Notes: generated by a model not told the origin, from the letters alone. DNA of 64,000 bases from an uncultured Bacteroidales bacterium (GCA_900315245.1 OMYJ01000003.1:158121-222120), one strand, 5' to 3'; numbered from the stretch's first letter, positions 9,047 through 18,554 are shown. Numbers and translations: made by a program.

Positions 9047-9628
9047 ATGAACATCACCGAAGAAGACATCAGGAGAATTGTGCGCGAGGAAATTGAAGCG
9101 TATTTCCTTCGGCAGGCACAGGGCGGGAACGTCGTGGCCGAGCCGCAAGGGAAATACAATGCTGTCCACGATGCGGAGGATGACTTGTACAAGCGGGCGA
9201 TGGCAGCAATGGACGCCACGCTCGGCGAGCAGGAGAATCCGAAGGTCGGGATTTTCTGGTATTCGCCACAACTTCAGGATGTGTTCGGGGTGGTGGCCAT
9301 TGACGCGGCTACGGCTCCCAAAAGCGGTCATAGCGGGCTGCGCACCTGCAAGGAACTCCACAAGTACATCTGGAAGAAGCAGTTTAACTACGACAAAGCG
9401 CACAATATCAGCAGCCCGTTCCATGGTGATTACAAATACACCCCTCGCGGACGCGTTTTTTACGATGACGAACTCGACGAATACCATGTGATGATTGGCG
9501 CTTGGATTAACGACTGCCCGGAAGCCAAGGAGAAAATCAGGGCCGCCTTCAACCTCACCGACCCCAACCTGCACGTCACCTTCCAACGCGGCATCCATTG
9601 GGAAATCGGAATGGGATACGGAGAATAA
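9047..9628 (+). CDS. conserved hypothetical protein
   Basis: A 193-residue soluble protein with no signal peptide or membrane segment and no family I recognise. It starts MNITEEDIRRIVREEIEAYFLR, an amphipathic helix, has a disordered linker (about 25-45) and a more conserved-looking globular part with many aromatics (IFWYSPQLQDVFG, YHVMIGAWINDCPEAKEKI, FQRGIHWEIGMGYGE). Codon use matches the neighbouring housekeeping genes, which supports it being real. It is flanked on both sides by copies of the same dispersed palindrome and by AATCACTAATCAC-type repeats. Confidence 0.65.
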   Translation: MNITEEDIRRIVREEIEAYFLRQAQGGNVVAEPQGKYNAVHDAEDDLYKRAMAAMDATLGEQENPKVGIFWYSPQLQDVFGVVAIDAATAPKSGHSGLRTCKELHKYIWKKQFNYDKAHNISSPFHGDYKYTPRGRVFYDDELDEYHVMIGAWINDCPEAKEKIRAAFNLTDPNLHVTFQRGIHWEIGMGYGE

Positions 9629-9681
9629 TTATGAATGATGAATTATGAATGATGAATAAAAATGATGGAAATTTGGTAAAT

Positions 9682-9709
9682 GTAGAAACGCAATGCATAG
9701 CGTCTCTAC
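9682..9709. repeat. dispersed palindrome, copy 2
   Basis: Imperfect copy of the 8966 palindrome, with substitutions in both arms (GTAGAAACGCAATG then CATAGCGTCTCTAC). The surrounding repeat context (taaatgtag upstream, ctaccaatc downstream) is shared, so the repeated unit is longer than the palindrome alone. Confidence 0.8.
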
Positions 9710-9780
9710 CAATCGAAATTCACAATTCACTAATCACTGTTCACTGTTCACAAAAAAGACAAACAATTAAACGACCCAAT

Positions 9781-11853
9781 ATGATAAATCCAAAATTATT
9801 AAACCCCAAAAGCATCGTGATATGCGGTGCGTCAAGTGACATCCACAAACCCGGCGGCAAAGCCCTGAAGAATCTGTTAGAAAGCGCTTTCCAGGGGCAG
9901 ATCTATGCCGTGAACCCCAAAGAGACTGAGGTGCAGGGCGTGAAGTGCTATGCCAAAGTCGATGACCTTCCGCAGGTCGATTGCGCCATCCTCTGCATTG
10001 CGGCAAAATTCTGCGCCCAGACAGTCGATGTGTTGACCCAGCAGAAGGGCACCAAGGGCTTCATCATCATCAGTGCGGGTTTCTCGGAGGAAAACGCCGA
10101 GGGTGCCGCCATTGAAAAACATATTGTCGATGCCATCAATGCCGTGGGCGGCTCGCTCATCGGGCCCAACTGCACCGGATTCCTTAACACCAACTACAGC
10201 GGCTGCTTCGACACCCCGATTCCGAAACTTGACCCCAAAGGTGTCGATTTCATTACCGGATCGGGCGCCACGGCTGTCTTCATCAAGGAATACGGCATGA
10301 GCAACGGTTTGAAATTCAACAGCGTGTGGGCGGTTGGCAACAGTGCCCAGCTCGGCATCGAAGATGTCCTTGAACATCTTGACGAGACTTTCGACCCCGA
10401 AAAGTCCTCTCGCGTCATCATGCTCTACATGGAGAAAATCGGTGACCCGATGCGCCTGCTGAAACACTCGCGCAGCCTCATCAACAAAGGCTGTCATATC
10501 GCTGCCATCAAGAGCGGCGGTAGCGCTGCAGGTTCTCGTGCAGCCTCGTCGCACACCGGCGCATTGGCCACCAACGACGCCGCTGTGGACGCCCTCTTCC
10601 AGAAGGCGGGTATCGTGCGCTGCCACAACCGTCAGGAGCTGACCACCGTCTGCGGTGTGTTCATGCACCCCGAAATCAAGGGCAAACGCTGTGCCGTCAT
10701 CACTCACGCCGGCGGTCCGGCCGTGATGCTCACCGACGTGCTCTCGAACGGCGGCATGGAAGTGCCCCCGCTCAAGGATCACCCTGCCAGCCCCGCCCTC
10801 TTGGCGAAGCTCTTCGGCGGCTCTTCCGTTGGCAACCCCATTGACTTCCTCGCCACCGGCACCGCCGAACAACTCGGCTACATCATCGACACTGTCGAGA
10901 ACGAATATGACGAGATTGACTTCTCCGTGGTCATCTTCGGTTCTCCCGGATTATTCAGCAACAAAGAGGTCTATGACCTGTTAGACGAGAAGATGAAGAC
11001 CTGCAAAAAGCCCATCTTCCCCGTGCTGCCGAGTATCATCAACGTGAAAGACGAAATCAACGACTTCATTGCCAAAGGCCGCATCAACTTCCCGGAAGAG
11101 TGCGTCTTAGGCAACGCTATCGTGAAAGTGTATAACACTCCCAAGCCGCAACCCGAGCATGTGGAGCTGCCGCAGGTTGATGTGGCCCGCATCCGCGCCA
11201 CCGTTGACCGCTGCAAAGACGGCTATATGGAAATTGCTGACTACAACGAACTTCTCGACGCCGCCGGCATCTCCCGCAAGAAATCTGTGGAGGTTTCCAA
11301 GAAGGAGGACGCATTAGCGTTCGCCAAAGAGGTCGGCTGCAGCAAGGATGTTCCGTTGGTCATGAAGGTCGTCGGCCCTCTGCACAAGAGCGATGTGGGC
11401 GGCGTGACCTTGGGCGTCAAGGATTTGGACACTGTAGCCAAAGAGTTCGACCGACTCATCGTCATCCCCGAGACCTACGCTGTGGAGATGTACCCGATGC
11501 TGGACGGTACGGATGTCTATATCGGCGCTATTCGCGACCCGAAGTTCGGACACCAAATCTTCTTCGGCTTGGGCGGCATCTTCATCGAGGTGCTGAAAGA
11601 CGTGCAGAGTGCGCTGGCTCCCATCACTGCTGCCGAGGCCAAGGAGATGCTCACGAAGCTGCGTGGCTACAAGATTCTGCAAGGCGTGCGCGGCCAAGAG
11701 CCCGTCAACCTCGACCTCTACGCTGACCAGATTGCCCGCGTGAGTGCACTTGTGCAGGCCGCTCCCGAAATCGCCGAAATGGACCTCAACCCGCTGTTGG
11801 GCAATCCGAGATACGTTACGGCTGTGGACGCCCGTATCCGTTTGGAGAAGTAG
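9781..11853 (+). CDS. acyl-CoA synthetase, ADP/NDP-forming
   Basis: A 690-residue fused alpha-beta enzyme. Residues 1-460 hold the CoA-binding and succinyl-CoA-synthetase-like domains (KSIVICGASSDIHKPGGKA near the start; catalytic phospho-histidine in SSHTGAL at about residue 258). Residues about 480-690 are an ATP-grasp domain (VPLVMKVVGPLHKSDVGGV). The family converts acetyl-CoA or other short acyl-CoA plus ADP and phosphate to acid plus ATP, conserving energy in fermenters; the acyl preference is not visible. I chose ATG 9781 because the longer in-frame extension to 9649 runs through repeat-derived spacer. A terminator follows. Confidence 0.9.
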   Translation: MINPKLLNPKSIVICGASSDIHKPGGKALKNLLESAFQGQIYAVNPKETEVQGVKCYAKVDDLPQVDCAILCIAAKFCAQTVDVLTQQKGTKGFIIISAGFSEENAEGAAIEKHIVDAINAVGGSLIGPNCTGFLNTNYSGCFDTPIPKLDPKGVDFITGSGATAVFIKEYGMSNGLKFNSVWAVGNSAQLGIEDVLEHLDETFDPEKSSRVIMLYMEKIGDPMRLLKHSRSLINKGCHIAAIKSGGSAAGSRAASSHTGALATNDAAVDALFQKAGIVRCHNRQELTTVCGVFMHPEIKGKRCAVITHAGGPAVMLTDVLSNGGMEVPPLKDHPASPALLAKLFGGSSVGNPIDFLATGTAEQLGYIIDTVENEYDEIDFSVVIFGSPGLFSNKEVYDLLDEKMKTCKKPIFPVLPSIINVKDEINDFIAKGRINFPEECVLGNAIVKVYNTPKPQPEHVELPQVDVARIRATVDRCKDGYMEIADYNELLDAAGISRKKSVEVSKKEDALAFAKEVGCSKDVPLVMKVVGPLHKSDVGGVTLGVKDLDTVAKEFDRLIVIPETYAVEMYPMLDGTDVYIGAIRDPKFGHQIFFGLGGIFIEVLKDVQSALAPITAAEAKEMLTKLRGYKILQGVRGQEPVNLDLYADQIARVSALVQAAPEIAEMDLNPLLGNPRYVTAVDARIRLEK

Positions 11854-11876
11854 CATCTTATCTATAAATCCTTACT

Positions 11877-11914
11877 AAACTTGCCGCCGTTCTTTCAACA
11901 GCGGCAAGTTTTCT
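11877..11914 (+). terminator. intrinsic terminator after acyl-CoA synthetase
   Basis: An 11-bp perfect stem (AAACTTGCCGC, 11877-11887, with 11901-11911) and a 13-base loop, followed by a T-rich tail, 24 bases past the stop codon. Confidence 0.85.
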
Positions 11915-11957
11915 TTAAGAGATTTCCACAAATCATTTTCTTATAAATTCTACACTC

Positions 11958-12542
11958 ATGAAACCAAACAAATGGATTTGCAAACTGTTTCTGCTATGCC
12001 TATCTATCGTTCTGTTTTCTTCATGCCATAACGAGGACAAGCTCATCCGCCAGATGTGCGAGGATTTGCACACCCGATATCCACAAGCCACGCTACAAGA
12101 CATTTACAAGACCTGTTACCAAGATTATTTCGGGGCTGAGCACCTGTTGACCGACACGGCTTCTGCCCGGGAATACCTCAGTTTGGAACTGGATGAATGT
12201 CGGGAGACAGATATGAGTGCCATGCCAAATGAAGAACCCACAGGCTTCCGGCATCGCTTCTGCCGCATCAATCTGTCGAATGTTGTTAATGGCAAACTAT
12301 CAGAGCAACAACTACTTGCGATGTTCATAGAAGCAGCTGCAAAGGATAACGCTTTTGGCGACGATTGGACAGGCGAATGGGATCAAATAGCCTCTATCGC
12401 CCTGGAAGTCAATCCTGGATGGCGCGACTCCGAGCTGATGGCGGAGCTTCAGGAGGCGGCACAAACAAACCGGGCCGTCCGGCACAGCGAAGCCTTCCGA
12501 AAGGCATACAACCCGCACTATCGGATTGTGAAACAGCAATAA
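11958..12542 (+). CDS. hypothetical lipoprotein
   Basis: A 194-residue protein with a lipoprotein signal peptide: basic start, hydrophobic FLLCLSIVLFSSC and lipobox Cys at residue 23. It is therefore probably anchored in the envelope. The mature part is helical and acidic, with several paired cysteines or histidines (TCYQDYFGAEHLL, GFRHRFCRINLSN, EVNPGWRDSELMAEL). I do not recognise a family. It stands alone between a terminator and a convergent operon whose end lies 45 bases away. Confidence 0.75.
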   Translation: MKPNKWICKLFLLCLSIVLFSSCHNEDKLIRQMCEDLHTRYPQATLQDIYKTCYQDYFGAEHLLTDTASAREYLSLELDECRETDMSAMPNEEPTGFRHRFCRINLSNVVNGKLSEQQLLAMFIEAAAKDNAFGDDWTGEWDQIASIALEVNPGWRDSELMAELQEAAQTNRAVRHSEAFRKAYNPHYRIVKQQ

Positions 12543-12587
12543 CGGGATTCTTGATGCTTTCCCATTGCTTTATGGGACACTCAAAAT

Positions 12588-12902
12588 TTACTTTGACGGC
12601 CGCGTTGAAAAAGACGGTTTCGACAATGTTTGAATCCTTTCTTCCAACTCCCGCCATTCTTCAAGCAAATTCCAGATACCGTCTTCGCTGAGCACACCGC
12701 GTTTCAGGTCGGCGGGCAACAGTCCCGCTTCATCAACGGAAAAATCCGCTTTCCAGTCGTCGCTGCCTAAGTAAGCATCCAACACTTGGATATCTCCCTG
12801 CACGGTCTCGTATTTTTCCAAAGCAGCCTCCAGCGCCCGAACAGCATCCAATGCACATTCAAGGCGCCGTTCCATCTGCTCTATTCTTTCAACATTATCC
12901 AT
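12588..12902 (-). CDS. DUF4298 domain protein
   Basis: A 104-residue cytoplasmic protein. Residues 1-45 are a helical coiled-coil-like segment (MERRLECALDAVRALEAALEKYE) and the rest carries the DUF4298 signature: YLGSDDWKADFSVDEAGLLP followed by LKRGVLSEDGIWNLLEEW. The function of the family is unknown. It lies two bases downstream of the ATP-grasp gene on the same strand, so the two form an operon. The convergent lipoprotein gene ends 45 bases away. Confidence 0.8.
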   Translation of the reverse strand: MDNVERIEQMERRLECALDAVRALEAALEKYETVQGDIQVLDAYLGSDDWKADFSVDEAGLLPADLKRGVLSEDGIWNLLEEWRELEERIQTLSKPSFSTRPSK

Positions 12903-12904
12903 TT

Positions 12905-14044
12905 TTACTTCATGTACTCGTGCATATCCAGACTCATAATCCGGTCGAATGCTTGCACTTTGTCTGTTTCAACTTTAAGGAAGACGGTTGCTGCAACCCC
13001 GGAGGTTTTATCAGGCACGCGACGCACATCGATGACCCCAGGGAAATCCGCACCGAACTTCTCTTCGTCGAAAACCTTATCTTCATCACCTTTCGGCAGA
13101 TCAAGTACGGTGAAAGCGTAGGTCAGGTTCTCTTTGCCTTTCCACATCTCCTCTTTAGTAACACGTAAGCCTTTCAAGAAAGAGAGCATTGGGTGCCGGC
13201 CGCTGATGAAAACCTGCAGCTCGTTCAGGCAGAAACCCGTGAACCGCAGCGGGTTAATCTCAATAGGCACAGCCTTCTTACCGTCATAGCGGAACTCAAT
13301 ATGCATGGGGAAATTCCGCAAATGCAGCGTTTTGTTGAGGTTGGTGAGGAATTGGGTGAACGGTTCCTCATATCGGTCAAACAGCCCCTTATTAGTCATA
13401 TACAGCCGATCTGACGTATCAGACTCATCCATAAACTTATGATGGAAAATATTGAGTATCACGGGATTCTCACTTTCGTCATAGTAGGCATCCACAGCGT
13501 ATTCCTCACCATGGATGTATTCTTCAATCAGGAAACGGCTCTTCCCAACCACAAATTCCGGAAAATCAGCACCGGCTTTCGCAAAATCCTGCTGCAAGGA
13601 CTCCACTGCTTTCTTATACTCTTCCGGATTGTGCACCACAAAAACTCCTTTGCTCAAGAAGCCAACCGACGGTTTTATGACGCAAGGAAAGATGATTTTG
13701 GCGGTATCCAACTGCGCCATTTCACTGATGTTCACTTCTTTGAAGAAAAAATCAGGATATATGTCACGACAAATCTTTCTGAACGCATTTTTGTCTTTCA
13801 CGATGGAGATTCCATCAAGAAAACGTTTGTCATCTATATGGTCATATATCCAGCCGAGGGCGTTTTCAGATACCGTATAGAGTTTGCCTGTTTTCTTGTA
13901 TTCTTCAGCAAATTCACTGTCAGTCAAAACCTTACCATTTAACACACGTTGTTCTGACATTTCATTTTTCAACACGGGAATCCCGTTTTTCTCCAATGTT
14001 TCCACCATCAAATCGGAAGCGAAAGGTCTCTCCAATATTACCAT
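12905..14044 (-). CDS. ATP-grasp domain protein (carboxylate-amine ligase type)
   Basis: A 379-residue cytoplasmic protein with an ATP-grasp fold: PCVIKPSVGFLSKGVFVV supplies the ATP-binding lysine, FLIEEYIHGEEYAVDAYY the hinge and adenine-contact region, and PMHIEFRYDGKKAVPIEINPLRF the metal-binding glutamate and asparagine. Such enzymes join a carboxylate to an amine or thiol through an acyl-phosphate. The substrates are unknown. It has a clear -7 element 104-111 bases upstream and is followed two bases later by the DUF4298 gene, so a joint role is likely. Confidence 0.75.
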   Translation of the reverse strand: MVILERPFASDLMVETLEKNGIPVLKNEMSEQRVLNGKVLTDSEFAEEYKKTGKLYTVSENALGWIYDHIDDKRFLDGISIVKDKNAFRKICRDIYPDFFFKEVNISEMAQLDTAKIIFPCVIKPSVGFLSKGVFVVHNPEEYKKAVESLQQDFAKAGADFPEFVVGKSRFLIEEYIHGEEYAVDAYYDESENPVILNIFHHKFMDESDTSDRLYMTNKGLFDRYEEPFTQFLTNLNKTLHLRNFPMHIEFRYDGKKAVPIEINPLRFTGFCLNELQVFISGRHPMLSFLKGLRVTKEEMWKGKENLTYAFTVLDLPKGDEDKVFDEEKFGADFPGVIDVRRVPDKTSGVAATVFLKVETDKVQAFDRIMSLDMHEYMK

Positions 14045-14147
14045 AACTTATTGATTTTTATTTAATTATAATCACATAGACAAACCGCCATACAGGATAG
14101 CCGCAAGCATCCATGCAAAAGATTTATCATTATTATTTTTTATAGGG

Positions 14148-14155
14148 CAAAGATA
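14148..14155 (-). promoter_or_regulatory. -7 element for the ATP-grasp/DUF4298 operon
   Basis: TATCTTTG on the minus strand, exact consensus. It leaves a leader of about 100 bases before the ATG at 14044. Confidence 0.65.
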
Positions 14156-14190
14156 CTACTTTTTCGAATGCCGTTGTTCTTCTTCAAAGA

Positions 14191-14937
14191 TTATTCATAG
14201 TGCCTGATTCGCACTTCCACCCCATCATTTTTCAGCTGTGCTGGCAGACCGCTGACATCGGTTTTCCCATAATGATAGGGAAACAGCACTTTGGGACTGA
14301 TGGTACGGGCGGCTCGTATGCATTGTTCCTGTGTCATGGTGTAGGGTTGGTTGCAGGGCAAGAAAGCAATGTCAATATCTTTGATACCAGCCATTTCGGG
14401 AATATCTTCTGTATCGCCGGCAATGTAAATCCTCATTCCATCAATAGTGAGAACAAAACCGTTGTCACGCCCGCGTGGATGAAATTGCAGATGCCCTTCG
14501 GTGGTATTATAGGCGGGTACTGCTTCCACAGTTAGCCAGTCGGTTAAAACCATGCGGTCGCCATTGGACATGACCGTTCCATATCCGAGGATATCAGCGC
14601 AACGGCGGTTGGTTATAAGCTGTGTGCCCGATTTCGACAAAGCCGCAATCGCATTGGAGTCCAAGTGGTCAAAGTGTTCATGGGTGACGAAAATGAAGTC
14701 GGCCTTGGGGAAGGAGGCATAATCAATGACTTGATTGTTGTATTTGCTCACGGGATCGATTTCAATCTCTTTTCCATCGAACTCAATCCTGATGCTGGCA
14801 TGAGTCAGCGCATGGATCCGGATAGTTTTCCCGTTGGGAGTGAGAAAGGTGTCGGTCTCGTAAGTGTTGTCAGATGCCTTGGTTTGTCCACAGGAAGTCA
14901 ACAGACCGAAAATAATAGGGAGAAGTATTTTTTTCAT
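14191..14937 (-). CDS. MBL-fold metallohydrolase lipoprotein (UlaG-like)
   Basis: A 248-residue protein with a lipoprotein signal (LLTSC, Cys16), so it is probably anchored in the envelope. The rest is a metallo-beta-lactamase fold: the metal motif THEHFDHLD near residues 85-93, a second metal ligand in YIAGDTEDIPEM near 170, and HYGKTD near 220. It resembles the UlaG-like subgroup, whose known members hydrolyse lactones or phosphodiesters; the substrate is unknown. It has its own -7 element and a separate transcript from the helicase upstream. Confidence 0.8.
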   Translation of the reverse strand: MKKILLPIIFGLLTSCGQTKASDNTYETDTFLTPNGKTIRIHALTHASIRIEFDGKEIEIDPVSKYNNQVIDYASFPKADFIFVTHEHFDHLDSNAIAALSKSGTQLITNRRCADILGYGTVMSNGDRMVLTDWLTVEAVPAYNTTEGHLQFHPRGRDNGFVLTIDGMRIYIAGDTEDIPEMAGIKDIDIAFLPCNQPYTMTQEQCIRAARTISPKVLFPYHYGKTDVSGLPAQLKNDGVEVRIRHYE

Positions 14938-14966
14938 TCGCTTTGGATTTGTTTTTTATTAAGGCG

Positions 14967-14974
14967 CAAAAATA
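14967..14974 (-). promoter_or_regulatory. -7 element for the MBL-fold gene
   Basis: TATTTTTG on the minus strand, 30-37 bases before the ATG at 14937. It matches TAnnTTTG. Confidence 0.65.
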
Positions 14975-15008
14975 CAAAATACATCACGATTTAAGAGAAT
15001 GCTTGTCG

Positions 15009-17498
15009 TTATTTTTGTTTTTTATTCATTCCAGCTTGCACTATACGGAGTTCCCAAAACTCATAATCGTCACCCAAAACCTCTCTGGCTTTTCCCAACG
15101 ATGGGTCTTCTGTATCACGGAAGTATTCCTCAATAACTGTGATTTTCTCTTTTGCCACAAACTGAGAGGCTTCATAGTCCCCAGCTTCCACAAACCGGGC
15201 TATGTGCCCGTAAATCGTGGATAGTGCGAGATTTCGTTCTGAAGCGATTTCCTCCGCTGTCATTCCTTGGTCAATCAACTGTTTGGTAATACGAAACGTG
15301 GTTCCTTTCGGTTTTTTAGCGATTCTTTCAGGTATTTCAAATTCAGGACTTGTATCCTCCAATGATTCCATTCCAGAAAAAATCCGCACCATATTGACCA
15401 AATCTTTTCCAAAAGCGCGCAAACGTTTAGGTCCCAAACCCTCAATCTCTTTCAACGCATCCATAGAGACAGGCTTCTCTTTGGCAATGGCTTTCAACGT
15501 TTTATTCGGGATTATCTTGTACAGCTCCGCATCTTCTTCTTCGGCCTTTTCCGAACGCCATGCAGCCAGCACATCATACAACTTGCTCTTATTCATTGCG
15601 GCATCTTTAATGGAAAAGGTGGATTTATCCTTCTGCTCAAACTCTAACAAACTGACAGCCTTTGTTTTGTAATAACGATCAACATCGAATTTCTGTTCGC
15701 AGAGGGTCAGGCATTCTTTCTTGACATACACAATCTCGCGCAATTGTTTCAATGCTTCCTCTATTTGCTCATTCACTGTTTTGTTGTCAGTTTTGAATGG
15801 TAGCTTGAATAACTTGTCAGATTGTATATTCAGTTGTTCCTTGAAATAGGATGCCCCTTTTTGAAGCCTTTCCTGTAATAGAGGATTTGATTCATAGAGT
15901 GCTGTGGGATGCAATTCACGGATTTGTTTTTCAAATTTTCGGCTCACGTCAGCAACATCTGTTTTTGCCTTGTCTCGAATTATTGACAATTCCTGCAACA
16001 ACTCGCCCTCATACAAAGAGCGATTGTCAACAACTACTTTGGCTGCTTTTCCAATAAGTCTGTAAAATTCCTGAAAATCAAACAATTCCAAGATAGTTTC
16101 CAATTCGTATGCTTGTCGAAGTGTATCAACTTTCTCTTGGGATGGTTCTTTTTCCGGCATCTGCTCCACAAAAAAATCCACCATGCCGTCACCGACTAAT
16201 GTGCCGGCGTCCAGTTTCGTCTTCAGGACAAGGCCTTCGAGGGAAGTACAGCGGCTGAGGGCGACATAGACCTGACCGTGCGCAAATGCCTGCCTTGCAT
16301 CCACTATCAGCTTGTCGAAGGTCAATCCCTGGCTTTTGTGGATAGTGACCGCCCATGCCAGTCGGAGCGGTATTTGCGTGAAACTGCCGATTTCCTTTTC
16401 CTCGATGGCCTGAGTGTCCCCATTGAGGGTGTAATCAAGGTTCTGCCAGCGCACGGGCGTGACTATGATGCGTTCACTACCGCATGTCACCGTCAGCGCG
16501 CCGGTATTTTCGTCATAATTCGTCAGTTGTCCGATTTTACCATTATAATAGGCCTTTTCAGGATTCGGGTCATTTTTGACAAACATCACTTGTGCACCGA
16601 TTTTCAATTCCAACTCCTCTTTGCAGGGATAGAGACTTTGAGGAAAAACGCCTTCAATTTCAGCCTTGAACAAAAGACTATTGCCCTTAAGTTCCGACAG
16701 ATGCGCATTGTTAATATCATCAGCCTGATAGTTGTGGGTGGTGAGGGTAATATAGCCCTCAGTTGGCTTGAAACCGGGCAAATATCGTGAGTTGAGCAGT
16801 TGAAAGCATTCCGCATCCATCTTGTTGTCGCGCACCTTGTTGAGCAGCGTAATGAAGTCTGTGTCATGTTGGCGATAGATGTGATCGAGTTCCACACAAA
16901 GATAGTCTGTCTTCTGGAGAACATGACTGCCAAAGAAATAGACGGTTTTATAGTAGGGAGCGAGCAGTTCCCACTCTTCGGGCTTTGCCACGGGTGCGAG
17001 CTGGTGCACATCGCCGATCATAAGCACCTGCACACCGCCGAATGGTCGTGACGAGCGCCGCGCACGACGGAGCACAGCATCCACAGCATCCAGCACATCA
17101 GCACGAACCATACTGATTTCATCAATGATGAGCAGGTCAAGAGTGCGCATGATTTTGAGTTTCGTGCGTGTTAATTTCTGGAATTGCAACGAAGAGGTTT
17201 CTACCCCATATTTTGTCGGATTCAACGCTCCTTCAGGCAATTGCGGTCCAAAAGGGAGCTGAAAGAACGAGTGGATGGTTTGTCCTCCCGCATTGATAGC
17301 CGCCACTCCGGTCGGAGCCACTACGACCAACCGCTTGTGTGTTTTGGATGGCAGACTTTTCAGGAATGTGGTCTTTCCTGTACCTGCCTTACCTGTCAGA
17401 AAGATATGCGCATCGGTGTGGAGTACAAGCTCTTCAACAAACTGAAGTTTTTGATTTACAAATGGTTGATCTTCTTTTAATGTTTTTTCTCTGGTCAT
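15009..17498 (-). CDS. PIF1-like helicase with HRDC and helix-turn-helix domains
   Basis: An 829-residue superfamily-1 helicase. The Walker A motif GKAGTGKTT is at residues 36-44, Walker B LLIIDEISMV near 130, then QVYVALSRCTSLEGL and TIHKSQGLTFDKL motifs near 380-420. A long helical middle (about 460-640) precedes an HRDC-like domain (IPNKTLKAIAKEKPVSMDAL, about 670-720) and a C-terminal HTH_40-type winged helix (LIDQGMTAEEIASERNLALS, about 755-790). Bacteroidota carry this architecture commonly. It probably unwinds DNA in repair or replication. A truncated relative lies at 39.9 kb. Its own -7 element precedes it. Confidence 0.88.
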   Translation of the reverse strand: MTREKTLKEDQPFVNQKLQFVEELVLHTDAHIFLTGKAGTGKTTFLKSLPSKTHKRLVVVAPTGVAAINAGGQTIHSFFQLPFGPQLPEGALNPTKYGVETSSLQFQKLTRTKLKIMRTLDLLIIDEISMVRADVLDAVDAVLRRARRSSRPFGGVQVLMIGDVHQLAPVAKPEEWELLAPYYKTVYFFGSHVLQKTDYLCVELDHIYRQHDTDFITLLNKVRDNKMDAECFQLLNSRYLPGFKPTEGYITLTTHNYQADDINNAHLSELKGNSLLFKAEIEGVFPQSLYPCKEELELKIGAQVMFVKNDPNPEKAYYNGKIGQLTNYDENTGALTVTCGSERIIVTPVRWQNLDYTLNGDTQAIEEKEIGSFTQIPLRLAWAVTIHKSQGLTFDKLIVDARQAFAHGQVYVALSRCTSLEGLVLKTKLDAGTLVGDGMVDFFVEQMPEKEPSQEKVDTLRQAYELETILELFDFQEFYRLIGKAAKVVVDNRSLYEGELLQELSIIRDKAKTDVADVSRKFEKQIRELHPTALYESNPLLQERLQKGASYFKEQLNIQSDKLFKLPFKTDNKTVNEQIEEALKQLREIVYVKKECLTLCEQKFDVDRYYKTKAVSLLEFEQKDKSTFSIKDAAMNKSKLYDVLAAWRSEKAEEEDAELYKIIPNKTLKAIAKEKPVSMDALKEIEGLGPKRLRAFGKDLVNMVRIFSGMESLEDTSPEFEIPERIAKKPKGTTFRITKQLIDQGMTAEEIASERNLALSTIYGHIARFVEAGDYEASQFVAKEKITVIEEYFRDTEDPSLGKAREVLGDDYEFWELRIVQAGMNKKQK

Positions 17499-17533
17499 TT
17501 TATTAAATTTTTTGTTTTAAAGTTATTAATGCG

Positions 17534-17541
17534 CAAATATA
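17534..17541 (-). promoter_or_regulatory. -7 element for the PIF1-like helicase
   Basis: TATATTTG on the minus strand, 36-43 bases before the ATG at 17498. It lies just past the terminator of the ribosomal operon, confirming a separate transcript. Confidence 0.6.
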
Positions 17542-17587
17542 CATTTTTTCGGTTTACGATTTACGGTTTGCGGTTTTCGCAAATCGC

Positions 17588-17620
17588 AAAAAAGGGACGC
17601 CCTTTCGGACATCCCTTACT
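17588..17620 (-). terminator. terminator of the rplV-rpsE ribosomal operon
   Basis: Read on the minus strand, AAGGGATGTCC pairs with GGGCGTCCCTT (G-U pairs allowed) around a short loop and is followed by a run of Us. It begins about 27 bases after the rpsE stop codon, so the operon truly ends at rpsE. Confidence 0.85.
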
Positions 17621-17646
17621 ATAACATTTGAAGTAATTCGTTCGGA

Positions 17647-18165
17647 TTAGCCGTTGAACACTTTGTCGAGGCTGACTCCGCGCACTTGGGCCACGGTATA
17701 GGCGTCGCGCATTTTGGCGAGGGCGCCGATGGTGGCTTTCACCACGCTGTGGGGGTTGGAGGAACCTTTGGACTTGGCGAGCACGTTCTTCACGCCCACG
17801 CTCTCGAAGACGGCACGCATAGCACCGCCGGCGATGACACCGGTACCGGGAGCAGCGGGTTTCATGAAGACATTGGCACCGCTGTACTTGCCTTCACCTG
17901 CATGAGGAATCGTTCCCTTCAGGATGGGCACTTGGATGAGGTTCTTCTTCGCATCTTCCACGCCTTTGGAGATGGCGGTCGAGACTTCACGGGCCTTACC
18001 AAGACCATAGCCTACGATACCGTTCTCATTACCAACGACCACGATGACGGCGAAACTGAAGATTCGACCACCCTTGGTCACTTTAGTCACTCTGTTGGTG
18101 GCGACCACGCGCTCTTTGAGTTCGAGGTCAGCTGCTTTTACTTTCTTGATATTTTCGTTAGCCAT
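17647..18165 (-). CDS. rpsE: 30S ribosomal protein S5
   Basis: A 172-residue S5 of full length. The RNA-binding N-terminal domain ([27 protein letters not shown] region near residues 15-38) and the central glycine-rich loop ([14 protein letters not shown], near 47-60) are intact, as is the C-terminal domain ([15 protein letters not shown]). S5 sits in the 30S body and contributes to decoding fidelity. It is the last gene of this ribosomal operon. In most bacteria rpmD, rplO and secY follow, but here a terminator and then a helicase gene follow. Confidence 0.97.
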   Translation of the reverse strand: MANENIKKVKAADLELKERVVATNRVTKVTKGGRIFSFAVIVVVGNENGIVGYGLGKAREVSTAISKGVEDAKKNLIQVPILKGTIPHAGEGKYSGANVFMKPAAPGTGVIAGGAMRAVFESVGVKNVLAKSKGSSNPHSVVKATIGALAKMRDAYTVAQVRGVSLDKVFNG

Positions 18166-18176
18166 AGTATTGATAA

Positions 18177-18536
18177 TTAAAATTTAAGACCACCTTCTCT
18201 AGCTGCGTCAGCCAAAGATTTAACTCTACCATGATATAAGTAACCGTTACGGTCGAACACCACTTCGTTGATGCCGGCTGCGAGGGCGCGGGAGGCGATT
18301 TCCTTGCCCACGAGTTTGGATTTCTCGCACTTGGTCATCTTCTGGGAAGCGATGTCGGGCAGCTTTGAGGATGCGGACACGAGGGTTACGCCGGCCTCAT
18401 CGTCAATAACTTGCACATAGATGTCACGGTTGCTTCTGAAAACGGACATTCTGGGACGTACGGGAGTACCGCTGACAATCTTACGAATGCGGTTTTTAAT
18501 CCTTTTTCTTCTATATTCTTTTTTATTGTAAGCCAT
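18177..18536 (-). CDS. rplR: 50S ribosomal protein L18
   Basis: A 119-residue L18 of normal length. The basic N-terminus ([21 protein letters not shown]) and the conserved [20 protein letters not shown] segment are intact, and the protein ends with the family's [18 protein letters not shown]. It binds 5S rRNA in the central protuberance. Spacings to rplF (18 bases) and rpsE (11 bases) fit one transcript. Confidence 0.97.
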   Translation of the reverse strand: MAYNKKEYRRKRIKNRIRKIVSGTPVRPRMSVFRSNRDIYVQVIDDEAGVTLVSASSKLPDIASQKMTKCEKSKLVGKEIASRALAAGINEVVFDRNGYLYHGRVKSLADAAREGGLKF

Positions 18537-18554
18537 AATATCAAATTTTGACGA

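Noticed and set aside
9649..9780. N-terminal extension of the acyl-CoA synthetase
   Set aside because: The stretch consists of palindrome and AATCACT-type repeats also found in other spacers; the family's N-terminus begins at ATG 9781.
9877..10872. A 331-codon minus-strand frame
   Set aside because: It is antisense to the well-supported acyl-CoA synthetase gene.
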